Assembly: GCA_030998225.1 (NCBI GenBank)
Contig: JAPYXD010000608.1
Span: 2,634,501 to 2,698,500, forward strand
Origin: Diplolepis rosae
Lineage: Eukaryota; Arthropoda; Insecta; Hymenoptera; Diplolepididae
Direction of reading: 5' to 3'
Length of the DNA: 64,000 bases
The notes beneath the pieces are model-generated. The model was not told where the DNA came from and did not search any database. It worked only from the letters and a program-made list of their open reading frames with translations. The position numbers and the translations under genes are program-made. Of this stretch, positions 22,767 through 33,188 are shown in pieces (the stretch's first letter is position 1; each line of letters begins with the position of its first letter).

Positions 22767-22950
22767 AGTAAGAAGATGGGCATTGAATGGCATTGAAATG
22801 TCAATATCTGGAAAGAAACGGAATCGATAATGAAACTTTTGAATGCCTTTTAATGCCTAGAAATTAAAATGCATTCAAAAGTTTCATTCTCGATTCCGTT
22901 TCTTTCCAGATCTTGACATTTAAATGCCATTCAATGCCCACCTTCCTACT
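22767..22950. mobile_element. Hairpin MITE with about 85-bp arms
   Basis: The ends AGTA(A/G)GAAG(A/G)TGGGCATTG are mirrored, and arms of about 85 bases meet almost without a loop near 22855. A few mismatches. It has the compact form of a foldback MITE. A 105-codon ORF starting at 22513 runs into it and is probably accidental. Confidence 0.8.
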
Positions 22951-22984
22951 GAAGTGAAACCTCTTGTCAACAAGCTTCTTGCAA

Positions 22985-23110
22985 AATGAATCATTGATAT
23001 TATCGGAGCTGCGGTCAACACAGACGAACTGCGGTAGCAATTAGAAACGTGGTATTATCTTTATCCGAACTGCGGTCACGCAGAAACCGTGGTCGTTAAT
23101 CCATATCCGA
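22985..23110. repeat. Repeat with recurring TCCGAACTGCGGT motif
   Basis: GAACTGCGGT or GAGCTGCGGT occurs several times here, again at 25030-25130, and reversed near 24650. Both main blocks also share a CGTGGTCGT stretch. The 24594-24720 member follows a hammerhead-like motif, so these may be ends of the same Penelope-like family. Confidence 0.45.
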
Positions 23111-23214
23111 ACTGCCGCAATTGGGTTTTTCCAAAATTTTCACTAGATGGAGTATCATGAAACAAATCTTTACATGCTTCCGTATTTTTCATCAGTTCCC
23201 AACACGACATGATT

Positions 23215-23652
23215 GAAACTATATACATGCTTCTTTTCTTGGTCCGTTCATTTTCATAAGATGGTTGTGCTCACTCAAAACTTGAGGAATTTTCAGACTA
23301 CCTCGTTGACAACCTTATCGACAGCAGTGATCGATTTCCTGCAAATCTTTGGGCAGCTCTGGATCACAGTCCGTGGCGAACAAATAACGGAAGCGAAGAT
23401 TTTCATTCTAAGTTCATGTAGGAAAACAGATCACCGTATCGGAATTTGTTCAAACTTTTGAAAACTTTACGAGATATTCAAACAGATACGTATACTCTCA
23501 TGAACACTGCAGCCACCGGAGTTCATAGCATTCGGCGTGAAATCAACAATTTCGCTATGCAAGAAATTGAGCAGTATAGAGAGAACCGCATTGACCAAAT
23601 AACTTTGGTAAAACGTACGCCATGCCGATGCCAACCGAAACACACCTTGTAA
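23215..23652 (+). pseudogene. MULE-type transposase C-terminal fragment
   Basis: One frame is open apart from a TAG at about 23428. It encodes LWAALDHSPWRTNNGSEDFH, matching the region after the catalytic core in insect Mutator-like (MULE) transposases (the TNNG.E.FH motif), followed by an Arg/Lys-rich C-terminus ending TPCRCQPKHTL and a normal stop. The catalytic core is absent. Family call is from motif memory. Confidence 0.6.
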
Positions 23653-24048
23653 AATTTAAAATTTACTTTTAATTGTAATGTGACATGTTTGATAACATGT
23701 CTGCTATTATGTTGACCCGAAAAACCCCCTCTCTCCAACAAATACACCGCCACATATGGGAGCCCTCTTCAGTGCCATAAATTAATAATAAAACGCGAAC
23801 CGTTTTCAATTTTGAAAACTTTCCTTGAGGACTTTGTTACCGGAGTCTCTCAACGATCGATCTAAACTGTTTTAAAAACCGACTCGGGACACTTGGCTTT
23901 GCTGACTGACAATTTTTTTTTAAAAGCTATCATGAGAGGTTCTGTTGCTCCTTGAAGAAGACTATTGTCCTAAACCTAGTTAAGAAATTCGAGACGGTTA
24001 TGGTGATTTTTACGAGTGGACGAAAGTGTGTATTTTTGAAGAAAAAGA

Positions 24049-24312
24049 TTTTGTATATCAGTTTTCCGGACAATTCATTTTATATTGAATTTGCAAGCAA
24101 GGCTTTACAGAATTATATATATTTATTTAAAACATCTCAGAATAAAACTAAATTCAGAAATAAACAACTTTCCATTTCTTCTTCATTTCCTAAAATACTC
24201 AAATAATATTGAGTAAAATGACATATATAGATATTATAATAATTTATAATTCTGTAAAGCCTTGCTTGCAAATTCAATATAAAATGAATTGTCCGGAAAA
24301 CTGATATACAAA
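24049..24312. mobile_element. Foldback element with about 68-bp perfect arms
   Basis: 24049-24117 and 24245-24312 appear to be exact reverse complements, separated by about 127 AT-rich bases. The lack of mismatches implies either recent origin or gene conversion. Confidence 0.8.
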
Positions 24313-24593
24313 ATAACCAATTGGGCATCCTTCTTTATATAAAAAAAAAAACAAACAAAAATTTCCGGCCTGTTTGCTTACAAATTTCTAAGTTTTGTGT
24401 TTATTTTATCCGGTTTGCTATATACAGTGAATTCTACATATTTTTTCAATTCGTGTTGTTGCTTACTGGACTTCTTCATTTTGAATTGCAAGCGATGAGA
24501 TAAGTTTTTGAGTTTTATGATTATCCTTATTTTAACTATCTTCTACATGTTTATCTTTTACAAAAATGTTGAATTAATCTTTTAAATTATGGC

Positions 24594-24720
24594 ACTAAAG
24601 AGGGCCCCAATATGTGGCCGAAACGTTTGCCTTTACTTTTAATGTTGGATCGCAGCTCGGATATAACTTAAAGACCACGATTTCTATGATAACCAAATCA
24701 TTTGTAGTGTTCAGTAATCA
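24594..24720 (+). ncRNA. Hammerhead-like motif, degenerate, of a Penelope-like end
   Basis: CTAAAGAG, then a stem (GGCC paired with GGCC around CCAATATGT), then CGAAACGTTT. A hammerhead core needs CTGATGA where this has CTAAAGA, so the ribozyme is probably dead. Downstream is the GCAGCTCGGAT repeat motif. Confidence 0.35.
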
Positions 24721-25024
24721 TTTTCTAACGTATTTTCAATCAACGCTTGGACTTACCGTTTTCTTTATGTTCGGTGCCACCTATATTTAAGACAAACCTT
24801 TCTTTTATGACTTTTTTTAGATTTCTAAATAATATTGTAGTACTTAAATTAGTGTTTATGAGCAACATTCTTCACATTTTCTTACTGTTCAGACATTTTC
24901 CCGGAGTGTAATCCATGAGATTCAAAAGAATAAATATTACATTTACTTTATCGTACTTTTTCCATTTATTCTTTCACTTTAATCATATTATATATTTCTT
25001 TACAACTATTCCAATTATGTTAGT

Positions 25025-25170
25025 CTGGTTGATACCGAACTGCGGTCAGACGCGTTCAATTCAGCCAAAAAATATCCGAGCTGCGGTAGTGATTGAAAAC
25101 GTATTATCATTTTTATCCGAGCTGCGTTCACGCGGAAATCGTGGTCGTGTGTACATTGTTATCCAATTCT
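25025..25170. repeat. Second GAGCTGCGGT repeat block
   Basis: Same motif series as 22985-23110: CGAACTGCGGTCAGACGCG, then GAGCTGCGGTAGTGATTG, then GAGCTGCG, then AATCGTGGTCGTGTG. Diverged but in the same order. Confidence 0.45.
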
Positions 25171-25244
25171 GACTATCCAAAAACGAGATCTTTTGAAGAA
25201 TTTTAATAACTATGGAAATAATTAACATTATAGGAATTCTTCTC

Positions 25245-25780
25245 CGAGGGCGACCGCCTCCAACCTGGTGGAGCCCCACCTAGCGTCGACGATATAGTTG
25301 CCCTCCTCATGGTCGACTCTCGGTGTGAGCTGGCACCCAGCGTTAGGTGCCCCCGGCTGGGTGTCACTCAGGCGAAACCAGATACCGACCACCCTACTTG
25401 GTGAAGCCGCACCAAGCGTCGACAATATGGGTGCTCCCATGGCCGACTTTCGGCACGAAACAGCACCCACATTTAGGTACCCCCAACAGACCTCCACTCA
25501 GAGGCCACCAGGTGAGCCAGACTCACAACCAACCACCCAACCTGGATAAGCCGTACCGAGCGTCGACAGCATGGGTTCCCTCATGGTCGACTCTCGGCAA
25601 GAGCCAGCACCCAACGTCAAGTTTCCCTGACTGAGTGCTGATTAGGCAGTCCACGGCAAACCGGATCGTGCCAACCCCCTTCCGAACGTCAATGAATGGG
25701 TGTGCCCCTATGGTTGACCTTGGGCGAAAATAAAGCCTCACGCACCGATTCAGACTCAAGTCACTTGGTCCATAGACACG
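25245..25780. repeat. GC-rich tandem array, about 3.5 units of about 135 bp
   Basis: The landmark AGCGTCGACxxTATGGG recurs at 25282, 25415 and 25559, with a weaker copy at 25685 (spacings 133, 144, 126). Each unit also has CATGGTCGACTCTCGG and CAGCACCCA(A/G)CGT. The array is strikingly GC-rich against its surroundings. Open frames cover it on both strands (for example 25228-25497 minus and 25347-25634 plus), partly because GC-rich DNA has few stops. The predicted peptides are Pro/Thr-rich with no known domain. Confidence 0.75.
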
Positions 25781-26814
25781 TCATACACACAGTTATAATT
25801 ACATACATATTTTTCAATAAACATATGGTTGAAGGGTAAAGGTGTATACGATTTAATCATTCTGTCCCCACTCCTGAACTCTGGTCACTGAAGCATCCGG
25901 CGGGGAAAGAAGAACTTTTACATCTAACGAGAAAAGAGATAGTCAAGGGATGTTTCGCCGATCCTGATATACATTGATTTTATTTAAAAATTCTTGAAAA
26001 AAGCTATACATTTTTGAAATTTTACGACTATTTTGTATCATGTTTGACTTCAGAGTGTCATCAAGGAACTAAATTCTGAAAATATCTTGATTATTCATTA
26101 TGATTATTATATTGATTATTATAATCACCTTACAAAAAAGACTTGAGACTTTCTACAGTGTTAATTATGCTCATAGATTAACTTTTTTTATTATTAACTT
26201 TTCAAAAAGATAGTATTTTGGTCGATAGTGTATTGTCGATAGTGTTCGTATATTTTCGTAAAATTCACGGTAGAATATAAAGTAATATTATTTGATGACT
26301 TTTTACATTAAGTACTAATGTTGAAATTAGAGATCAGAATCTGGTTCCTTTACTCTCCGGATTTTTTTTCCGTCTGGTTATTTCTTTCGCCAGTTTGGTC
26401 GAATAGAGGAAGCAGATTCTGTCCTTAGTCATACAAGCCAGGCGTTGTACTAGGGAAAATATTTTGAAAATAACTGAAAAAACAGGTGAACCCATAATTT
26501 TTTATTATAGTGTATGTGTATATTCAAACTGGTATGGAAACGATTTTGCGTATTTCAAAACATTGTACTTTTTGAAATAATCAAATCCTTCATTCACACT
26601 TATACTTGTATATTGAAATTGTCACGTGAGAGATGTTATGTATTGAAAAGTTTTTAGAAAATCTCTTATTGTAAAGGAATATTTTTCCAATTCACTTCAT
26701 ATTAAAGAAATTCCAAGGTGCAAACTCGCATGAAAATGTAGACATGATTCATATTCTTTTTTTAAATAATCAAACCTTTTATTCATCCCTTGTACATTGA
26801 AATACTATCAGGTG
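25781..26814. other. AT-rich DNA, nothing recognised
   Basis: No protein similarity, no inverted repeat and no repeat-family match noted. Confidence 0.5.
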
Positions 26815-27095
26815 CATAGATAAGTTTCCGCCGTTTTTTATAAAAAATTGGGCATTTATTGTGAAAGAACGGAACTTTATGTCTTATTCGAAGTATTGTC
26901 CACCGTATTGTTCTTCTTGCGTTTGGCACGAATCTTGATCCAATAATGCTTACAATTCCGCGTCTTCGTACACTTTCGGCCTTACGCTACGTTCTTTATC
27001 TTTGATGTCAAATTCACCGTTCTTAAACTTTTGAAACCACTCACGACATCTTCTCTCACTTAAGGCAGCCTCACCATATTTTTGTACACCTGATA
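26815..27095 (-). pseudogene. Mariner remnant with central deletion
   Basis: The minus strand encodes GEAALSERRCREWFQKFKNG, the helix-turn-helix region of a mariner transposase, followed by LLDQDSCQTQEEQ, and then jumps straight to GGQYFE at the C-terminal end. The whole DDE core is deleted. A stop lies at the Glu after DAEL. The left end (about 26815) probably includes a terminal repeat; the right end was not resolved. Confidence 0.7.
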
Positions 27096-27693
27096 AGATG
27101 TGAGAAATGTTATGTATAATATTTTTTTTAAATTTCAGTCTTTTATACCGATAAAATGTTTTTCATTGTTGTCTTCTACCAAATAAATCCTACTGTGTAA
27201 ATTCGTGTATTATATAAATACTTAAACCCCTCATTTCTCAAAGGCAAATCTCGTGTTTATTATATCTTAATATAAAATAATCTCTACGTATTTTTCTAAT
27301 TAAAATAGTTGTTTTACAAAGCTAAAAATAGTTAAATCGATATTTTTCTTAGAAACTTCAAATATTTATTCACTTTAGATTTTACCAAAAAATTATTTTT
27401 CAGCTGTTTAAACCATCCTAAAATTTTTAAGAATCTTTCAAATATATTGACAATTTGAGTAATTTTACTCAACTTTCGATCAAAGTTATATAAGTGTAGT
27501 TATTAGGTTTATGCTCGTATATAAGTGTAGTTATTAGGTTCATGTATGTGAGGTTAAATATTCAAGTGCATTTGTGATGAGAAATATGATTGGCTATGAC
27601 TGAATGTTGTGTGTATGGATTTATATTCTCTTTATGTATGTATGTATTGGATCAGTAATGTCAGGCTCGAGGTATGAATTTTTTTTTATTTTA

Positions 27694-29135
27694 GGGGGTC
27701 GTCTACCTTCGCGCCAAAATTTCGAGCCCATTTTTAACGATGGTATGCGAAAAAACTTCACATGATATTGAGGAACGGTTTTCCGTATTTTATTAGCACA
27801 CTCTTAGACTTGAAAAATTACGTAGAAATAATTGATTTTTCAGAATCGCGACCTTGGAGCGTCCTTGACCACGCCTCAGCAAAAATGTTACAGTCGACTC
27901 TGTGGCATGATTTTTCCATTCCGGTTTCTTGAAACAAAAGCAAAAAAATGTCTTGAATTGTTATCAGGTTGGCTAGGTCAGGACACAGGGTTTTTAAAAA
28001 TATCCAAATCTTACAAAATGGCAGACGTTTAAGAAAACAAAAATTTTTTATGTTCCTCCGGCGCGAAAATTCGTTTTTTCCGTTACAGCTGAGAGTAACG
28101 GAATGTTGTGTATTCCGTTACAGAGGAATATAATATAAAAATTGAATTGCGCATGCGCATATAGTCTTACAGCGGAGCAGAATCTTCTTCTTATTCTTCT
28201 TCTTTGTACAGCGTTAGTACCCTACTGACAAAGCCTAGTACATTTGAACTGCGCATGCTCTATTACAACAAGCTACTACTACACAAGATCGATAAAATCA
28301 AAATGGCTGGGATTAGTCGCGAAATATCAAGTGTAATGACTAGCGCCGCAAAAAACTACAATACTAAATTAGATTCGAGTGTACGCATAAAAACTCGTAT
28401 CCGCCCGAAGTCACACAAAATAGAATACGTGCAAATGCACACAATTCGGGAAATTATGAGACTGGCGACAATGCTCGCAGGACTGATCGCGCCTCGGCTT
28501 CGTCTCGGCTTTGTCTCGGCTTCGATCTCCTGCGAGCAATGTCGCTCGTCACGCAATAACCCTCATTGTGCGCCTAGGCACGTAATATACTATTGACCGT
28601 ATTTTCGAGCTGAAAAGGGCTGTAAAAATTAGGTGAGCAAACTTTTCTAAACAAGCTCGTGTTCTGATCTAGCGACCCTCACGACAATGCTCGCAGGACT
28701 GATCGCGCCTCGGCTTCGTCTCGGCTAAGCCTCACCTACGCATCGTCTACACCTTTGCTTCGATCTCCTGCGAGCAATGTCGCTCGTCACGCAATAACCC
28801 TCATTGTGCGCCTAGGCACGTAATATACTATTGACCGTATTTTCGAGCTGAAAAGGGCTGTAAAAATTAGGTGAGCAAACTTTTCTAAACAAGCTCGTGT
28901 TCTGATCTAACGATATGAACAACTCCGATGTTCCGAATATTCTAGAAGGGCTCTTGCCAAAACTTTTGAAAAACACGACTTTTGGGAAAACGCATTTAAA
29001 CATATATGATGAAATAAAACATGATTGGAGAAACTTACGATTCAATCGGCTATACCACGGCACATTTCTAGTAGCGCCTAGCCTCAAGATATAAAAAAAA
29101 TCGATTTTTTGAAACCTCGAAGGTAGACGACCCCC
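27694..29135. mobile_element. TTA-flanked DNA element, TIR GGGGGTCGTCTACC
   Basis: 18-bp perfect terminal inverted repeats (GGGGGTCGTCTACCTTCG) flanked by TTA on both sides (27691-27693 and 29136-29138). The empty-site copy at 18990-19265 has a single TTA at the same place, so this is a real 3-bp duplication. TTA is the usual target of PIF/Harbinger elements; no transposase is present, so the assignment is inference. Its interior contains repeat A and a tandem duplication of it. Confidence 0.85.
28040..28917 (+). repeat. Repeat A, copy 3 with tandem duplication
   Basis: 28040-28610 is a full-length relative of 2005-2690. The segment from GACAATGCTCGCAGG at 28467 through GTTCTGATCTA(G/A)CGA is then repeated from 28683 to about 28917, nearly identically, except that the GC-rich tandem loop has a different number of units. 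A 130-codon ORF (28204-28596) runs through it and is not supported by the other copies. Confidence 0.75.
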
Positions 29136-29334
29136 TTAAGAGAATCATACCACTGCCGGTTGATCTAATACGCTCGATGCTCATTTTACTGAACTATCGT
29201 TTAAAGCCCCTCGAGCGTCAGTGATATATTATGTGTACAAATAGGTTTTGAGGGTTTATTTGGTGATTTTGAAGCTTTATTCAGAGAAATTGGTACAATG
29301 TATGTTATTTAAAGTATTGTCCATCTCTTTATAC

Positions 29335-29945
29335 TAGCTTTGACCATCTTTCAGGCAGCATATGGATACCGCGTTTAAAAAATTCCTCATCTTTTGAGGC
29401 GATCCAAGAATCGACCCAATTTTTAGATTCTTCATAAGAAGTGAAGTGCTGCTCAGCCAGGCAATGAGCCATCGACCGGAACAAGTGTTAGTCCGAAGGA
29501 GCAATGTCTGGTGAATACGGCGAGTGGGGTAGGACATCCCAGTTAAGTGCTTCCAAAGTTTCCTTGACGACTTTAGCAACGTTTGGCCGAGCATTATGGG
29601 GCTAAAAGATCACTTTATCATGTCTTTTGGCATATTGGGGGCGTTTAAACTTCAATGCTCGGCTCGATTGCATTCAATTGTTGGCAACGTTCCGCAGTGA
29701 TCATTTCGTTAGGCTGGAGTAGCTCATAGTAGACCACTCCGAGCTGATCCCACCAGATTCACAGCATTAGCTTCTTGCCACGCTTGAAACGCCGTAACCA
29801 ATACTCACATGTTTTTATTTATGGAGCATGTTCCCCATATGCTTCACATAGCAATCGATGTCCTTCAGCTGCACTTTTCTTCAAGTTAAAGCAAAAAATC
29901 AGCGCTTCCCGCAAATGTTGTTTTGTTGGCACAAAAGTTGACATG
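29335..29945 (-). pseudogene. Internally deleted mariner transposase
   Basis: The N-terminus (about 29945, STFVPTKQHLREALIFCFN and KKSAAEGHRLLCEAYGEHAP) is the usual mariner DNA-binding start. The central part jumps to WWDQLGVVYYELLQPNE, then after stops to VLPHSPYSPDIAPSD; the next codon is a stop where Tyr is expected. The C-terminus (HMLPERWSKLV, stop) is complete. The first catalytic Asp region is deleted. Confidence 0.8.
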
Positions 29946-30242
29946 GTTAGAGCACAAAGAAAAAGCGTGTTGATTACACTTCAGCGAAATGACACATGCT
30001 GATTACACAGGCACACAAAAAAAACCAAGTCTCTGATATTTGAACGCGACACATATGTTCCCATGTAATTTGATCCGCTGATCACGAATCCGCGGTCCAA
30101 TTGACCCCATGACATCTGGGTCAAGGGCATTTGAAGGTCAAAATTGAACACACACATTTGAGTTGAAAAAAATGACTAATCTTTATGTTTTTTGGGTCGC
30201 TGAATAATAATTCGAGGTCGGTTTGACCTCAAGTAGTAAAGG

Positions 30243-32834
30243 TCAAGGTCATTTGAAGGTCAAACGTGTTTATTTTGGAAATAATGCATTTTTGACTGCA
30301 GATTCTGAAAGAACGGAAAATTTTACGTCCAAAACTGTATTTTTTAATTTTTTTAATATGATCCAAAGGTCATTTCAAGGTCATTATAAGTGGTGATGTG
30401 TTGACTCAATTTAATCACTGCAAAAATACGAAAATATGATTTCCTTTACCTAAACTACTGTGGTAATATATTTTGGTGGTTGCTGGATCAGAATACGAGG
30501 TCTTTTTGACCCCATCACACCTGGGTCAAGGGCATTTGAAGGTCGAAATTGGGAAAAATATCGTTTTAGTGGAATAAACTACTTATCATTATGTTTTTTG
30601 GTTCGCTGAATTCGAATTTGAGGTCGGTTTGATCTCAAGCTGTGAAGGTCAAGGTCATTTTAAGGTCAAACTAGTTTATTTTGAAAAGAAACTGCATTTT
30701 TGACTCCAGATTCTGAAAGAACGGAGTAGTATCTATCAGTAATACCTATCTTGTGTCAGCACCCAGGGCACCTCCACATGGTGACGGCGGAATGTACAGA
30801 TATATATGAGAAATGTTATAAAAAAGAACTTTCTGTTCAAAATTCAACGTTTGCTCCAGAAACTATTTGCTGCTCTTGTTTTAATATGCTTATCCGATGG
30901 GATAAAACCAGAAATGATAAAATTTTGAAATATACTTCACCAGTAATATGGTCAATACCTGAATCCGAGAAAGATTGTTATTTTTGCAATACCAATGTTA
31001 AAGGATTCAACGTTAAAACAAAGTCACAGATATCATACGCACTAGTATCTTCCGTTGTACCAGCAAAATCTAGGGTAGAGTGTGCTGACGAAAAAATGGA
31101 TACGAGTCCATCAATGAATGAAGCTTCAACGAGTAAAGAAACTGATAGGGAGGAATGGTTTGACAGTGTAGAAGAATCTCTCGATAGCTCCGACCAAGAT
31201 GATCATGAAGAAGAATATGTTCCAAAATTGAGGGAGGAAAAAAATAAACCTGTAAAACTATTCAATCAAGAAAGTTTAAGTAATTTTATCAGGGATATGG
31301 GGCTTCCTAAAGATGCTTCTGAATACATGGCCGCTGTGTTGAAAAATCGAGGAATGCTTGAACGGGGAACGAAGTCATCAGTCTACAGAAATAGAGAAAA
31401 ACAATTCCGTCAATATTTCAAGAAAGACGAAGAAGGCACTCTGGTATATTGCACAGATGTTTTAGGTTTGATGAACGAAATGAAAGAAGGTATTTATGTT
31501 CCTGAAGAATGGAGATTGTTTATAGATTCCTCAAAACGGAGTCTGAAGGCAGTGCTTCTCAATAATGGAAATGGGTACGCAAGTCTACCTTTAGCGCACT
31601 CAACGCAATTGAAAGAAAGTTACGAAAATGTGGAATACGTATTGGATAAAATACGATATAAAGAACATAATTGGCAGATTTGTGGCGATCTAAAAATAAT
31701 AACGATTCTTCTTGGTCAACAGTCAGGATTTACAAAGTATCCCTGCTTCCTATGTTTATGGGATAGTAGAGATCGCGAAAACCATTATGTAAAAAAAATT
31801 GGCAATCAAGAGCACAACTAGTTCCTGGAAGTTACAATATACTGAAACTGCCTTTAGTTGATCCCTCAAAAGTTTTACTTCCGCCTCTTCACATAAAACT
31901 TGGGCTGATGAAACAGTTTGTCAAAGCGTTGGATAAAGGTGAAAAATGTTTTAAGTACTTAGTGGAGCGATTCCCTCGATTAAGTGAAGCGAAGTTGAAG
32001 GAAGGGATATTCGATGGACCTCAAATCCGTAAAATGTTTAACGATGAAAAATTCATTGATACCATGAATGACTTAGAGAAAGCTGCATGGCTCAGTTTCC
32101 GAGATGTTTGTCAGAACTTTTTGGGAAATAACAAAAGCGATGACTACAAAACTATTGTAGCAAATATGATAAGAAACTATAAGTGTTTGGGATGTTTGAT
32201 GAGTCACAAAGTTCATTTTATGGATGCTCATCTCAGCTATTTCCCTGATAACTTGGGAGATTACAGCGAAGAACAAGGGGAACGGTTCCATCAAGATCTG
32301 AAAGAGGCTGAAACTAGATGGCAAGGGAAATGGGACGTAAATATGTTGGCGGACTACTGTTGGTTACTGAAAAGAGATCGAGTGTCAGATGATGAAGAAG
32401 ATGACGAGAGCGCAAAAAGAATTAGAAATCCGCTACACAGATCCTTCGAAAGTAAAAGAAAGCGTTATAGAAGAAAAAACAATAGCTAAGTCTCATATTT
32501 ATAGTTCTGCAGAGATTCAGTTCTTTTTTTACCTTGATGGGGCGACCCTTATCTTGTCCTTGAGGAGACAGACGAACCTTGTATTCTGGTTCAACGATCA
32601 CCAAAATATATTACCGCAATAGTTTAGGTGAAGGGAACCATATTTTCGTATTTTTGCAGTGATTAAATTGATTCTCCACATCACCACTTATAATGACCTT
32701 GAAATGACCTTTGGAATATATTAAAAAAATTGAAAAATACAGTTTTGGACGTAAAATTTTCCGTTCTTTCAGAATCTGCAGTCAAAAATGCATTATTTCC
32801 AAAATAAACACGTTTGACCTTCAAATGACCTTGA
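30243..32834. promoter_or_regulatory. TCAAGGTCA boxes in the inverted repeats
   Basis: The exact nonamer TCAAGGTCA is at 30243-30251, 30375-30383 and 30649-30657, and its reverse TGACCTTGA is at 32694-32702 and 32826-32834. Several near matches (GGTCAAGGGCATTTGAAGGTCA) lie between. TCAAGGTCA is the consensus site for FTZ-F1/ERR-type monomeric nuclear receptors; that these control the element is inference. Confidence 0.5.
30778..32489 (+). pseudogene. Transposase-like protein of the TTA/long-TIR element
   Basis: Two open frames (to 31821, and 31908-32489) join into one protein if a single T is missing from the T run near 31800; the second frame is open back to that point. Features in order: a Cys-rich N-terminal zinc-binding-like part (ICCSCFNML, DCYFCNTN), an acidic disordered stretch, LFIDSSKRSLKAVLLNNG (candidate first Asp), ICGDLK (second Asp), a CFLCLWDSRDRENHYVKK zinc-like motif, EEQGERFHQD (candidate Glu) and a basic Lys/Arg tail. 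The frame can extend upstream without ATG to 30751. Similar proteins are common as uncharacterised predictions in arthropods. The DDE assignment is my inference from spacing and motif style. Confidence 0.65.
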
Positions 32835-33188
32835 CCTTTACTACTTGAGGTCAAACCGACCTCGAATTATTATTCAGCGACCCAAAAAACATAAAGATTA
32901 GTCATTTTTTTCAACTCAAATGTGTGTGTTCAATTTTGACCTTCAAATGCCCTTGACCCAGATGTCATGGGGTCAATTGGACCGCGGATTCGTGATCAGC
33001 GGATCAAATTACATGGGAACATATGTGTCGCGTTCAAATATCAGAGACTTGGTTTTTTTTGTGTGCCTGTGTTATCAAAGGAAAATGGTGACGCTTTAAC
33101 ATAAATATGGTTAGAAGATGGACCGATGCGATTTAATACTAGTTATACCATCTTTTGTCAATTCCTCAAAACTTATTTGTAAACCTAA

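Larger units (their letters stand above)
30006..33071 (+). mobile_element. 3.07-kb DNA transposon with about 500-bp TIRs
   Basis: Terminal inverted repeats begin CACAGGCACACAAAAAAAAC and remain matched for about 480-500 bases (30006-30505 and 32590-33071). TTA lies on both flanks (30003-30005, 33072-33074). The element sits inside a mariner. It encodes one protein (30778-32489) with a single frameshift. The inverted repeats are packed with AGGTCA motifs. The TTA duplication is like PIF/Harbinger, but the protein is not a Harbinger transposase, so I leave the superfamily open. Confidence 0.85.
29232..33188 (-). mobile_element. Mariner element split by a 3.07-kb transposon
   Basis: Ends are inverted (TACAAATAGGTTTTGAGG at 29236 on the left, and the reverse of TTTACAAATAAGTTTTGAGG at about 33164-33183), next to TA. 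The transposase is on the minus strand. The 5' part between the ATG and the right terminal repeat is split at 30003 by the TTA-duplicating element 30006-33071. Removing that insertion would leave a mariner of about 0.9 kb, so it had already suffered internal deletion. Confidence 0.75.

Noticed and set aside
28204..28596. 130-codon ORF in repeat A as a gene
   Set aside because: The homologous copy at 2005-2690 does not keep the frame, and the C-terminal part is read from the GC-rich tandem hairpin.
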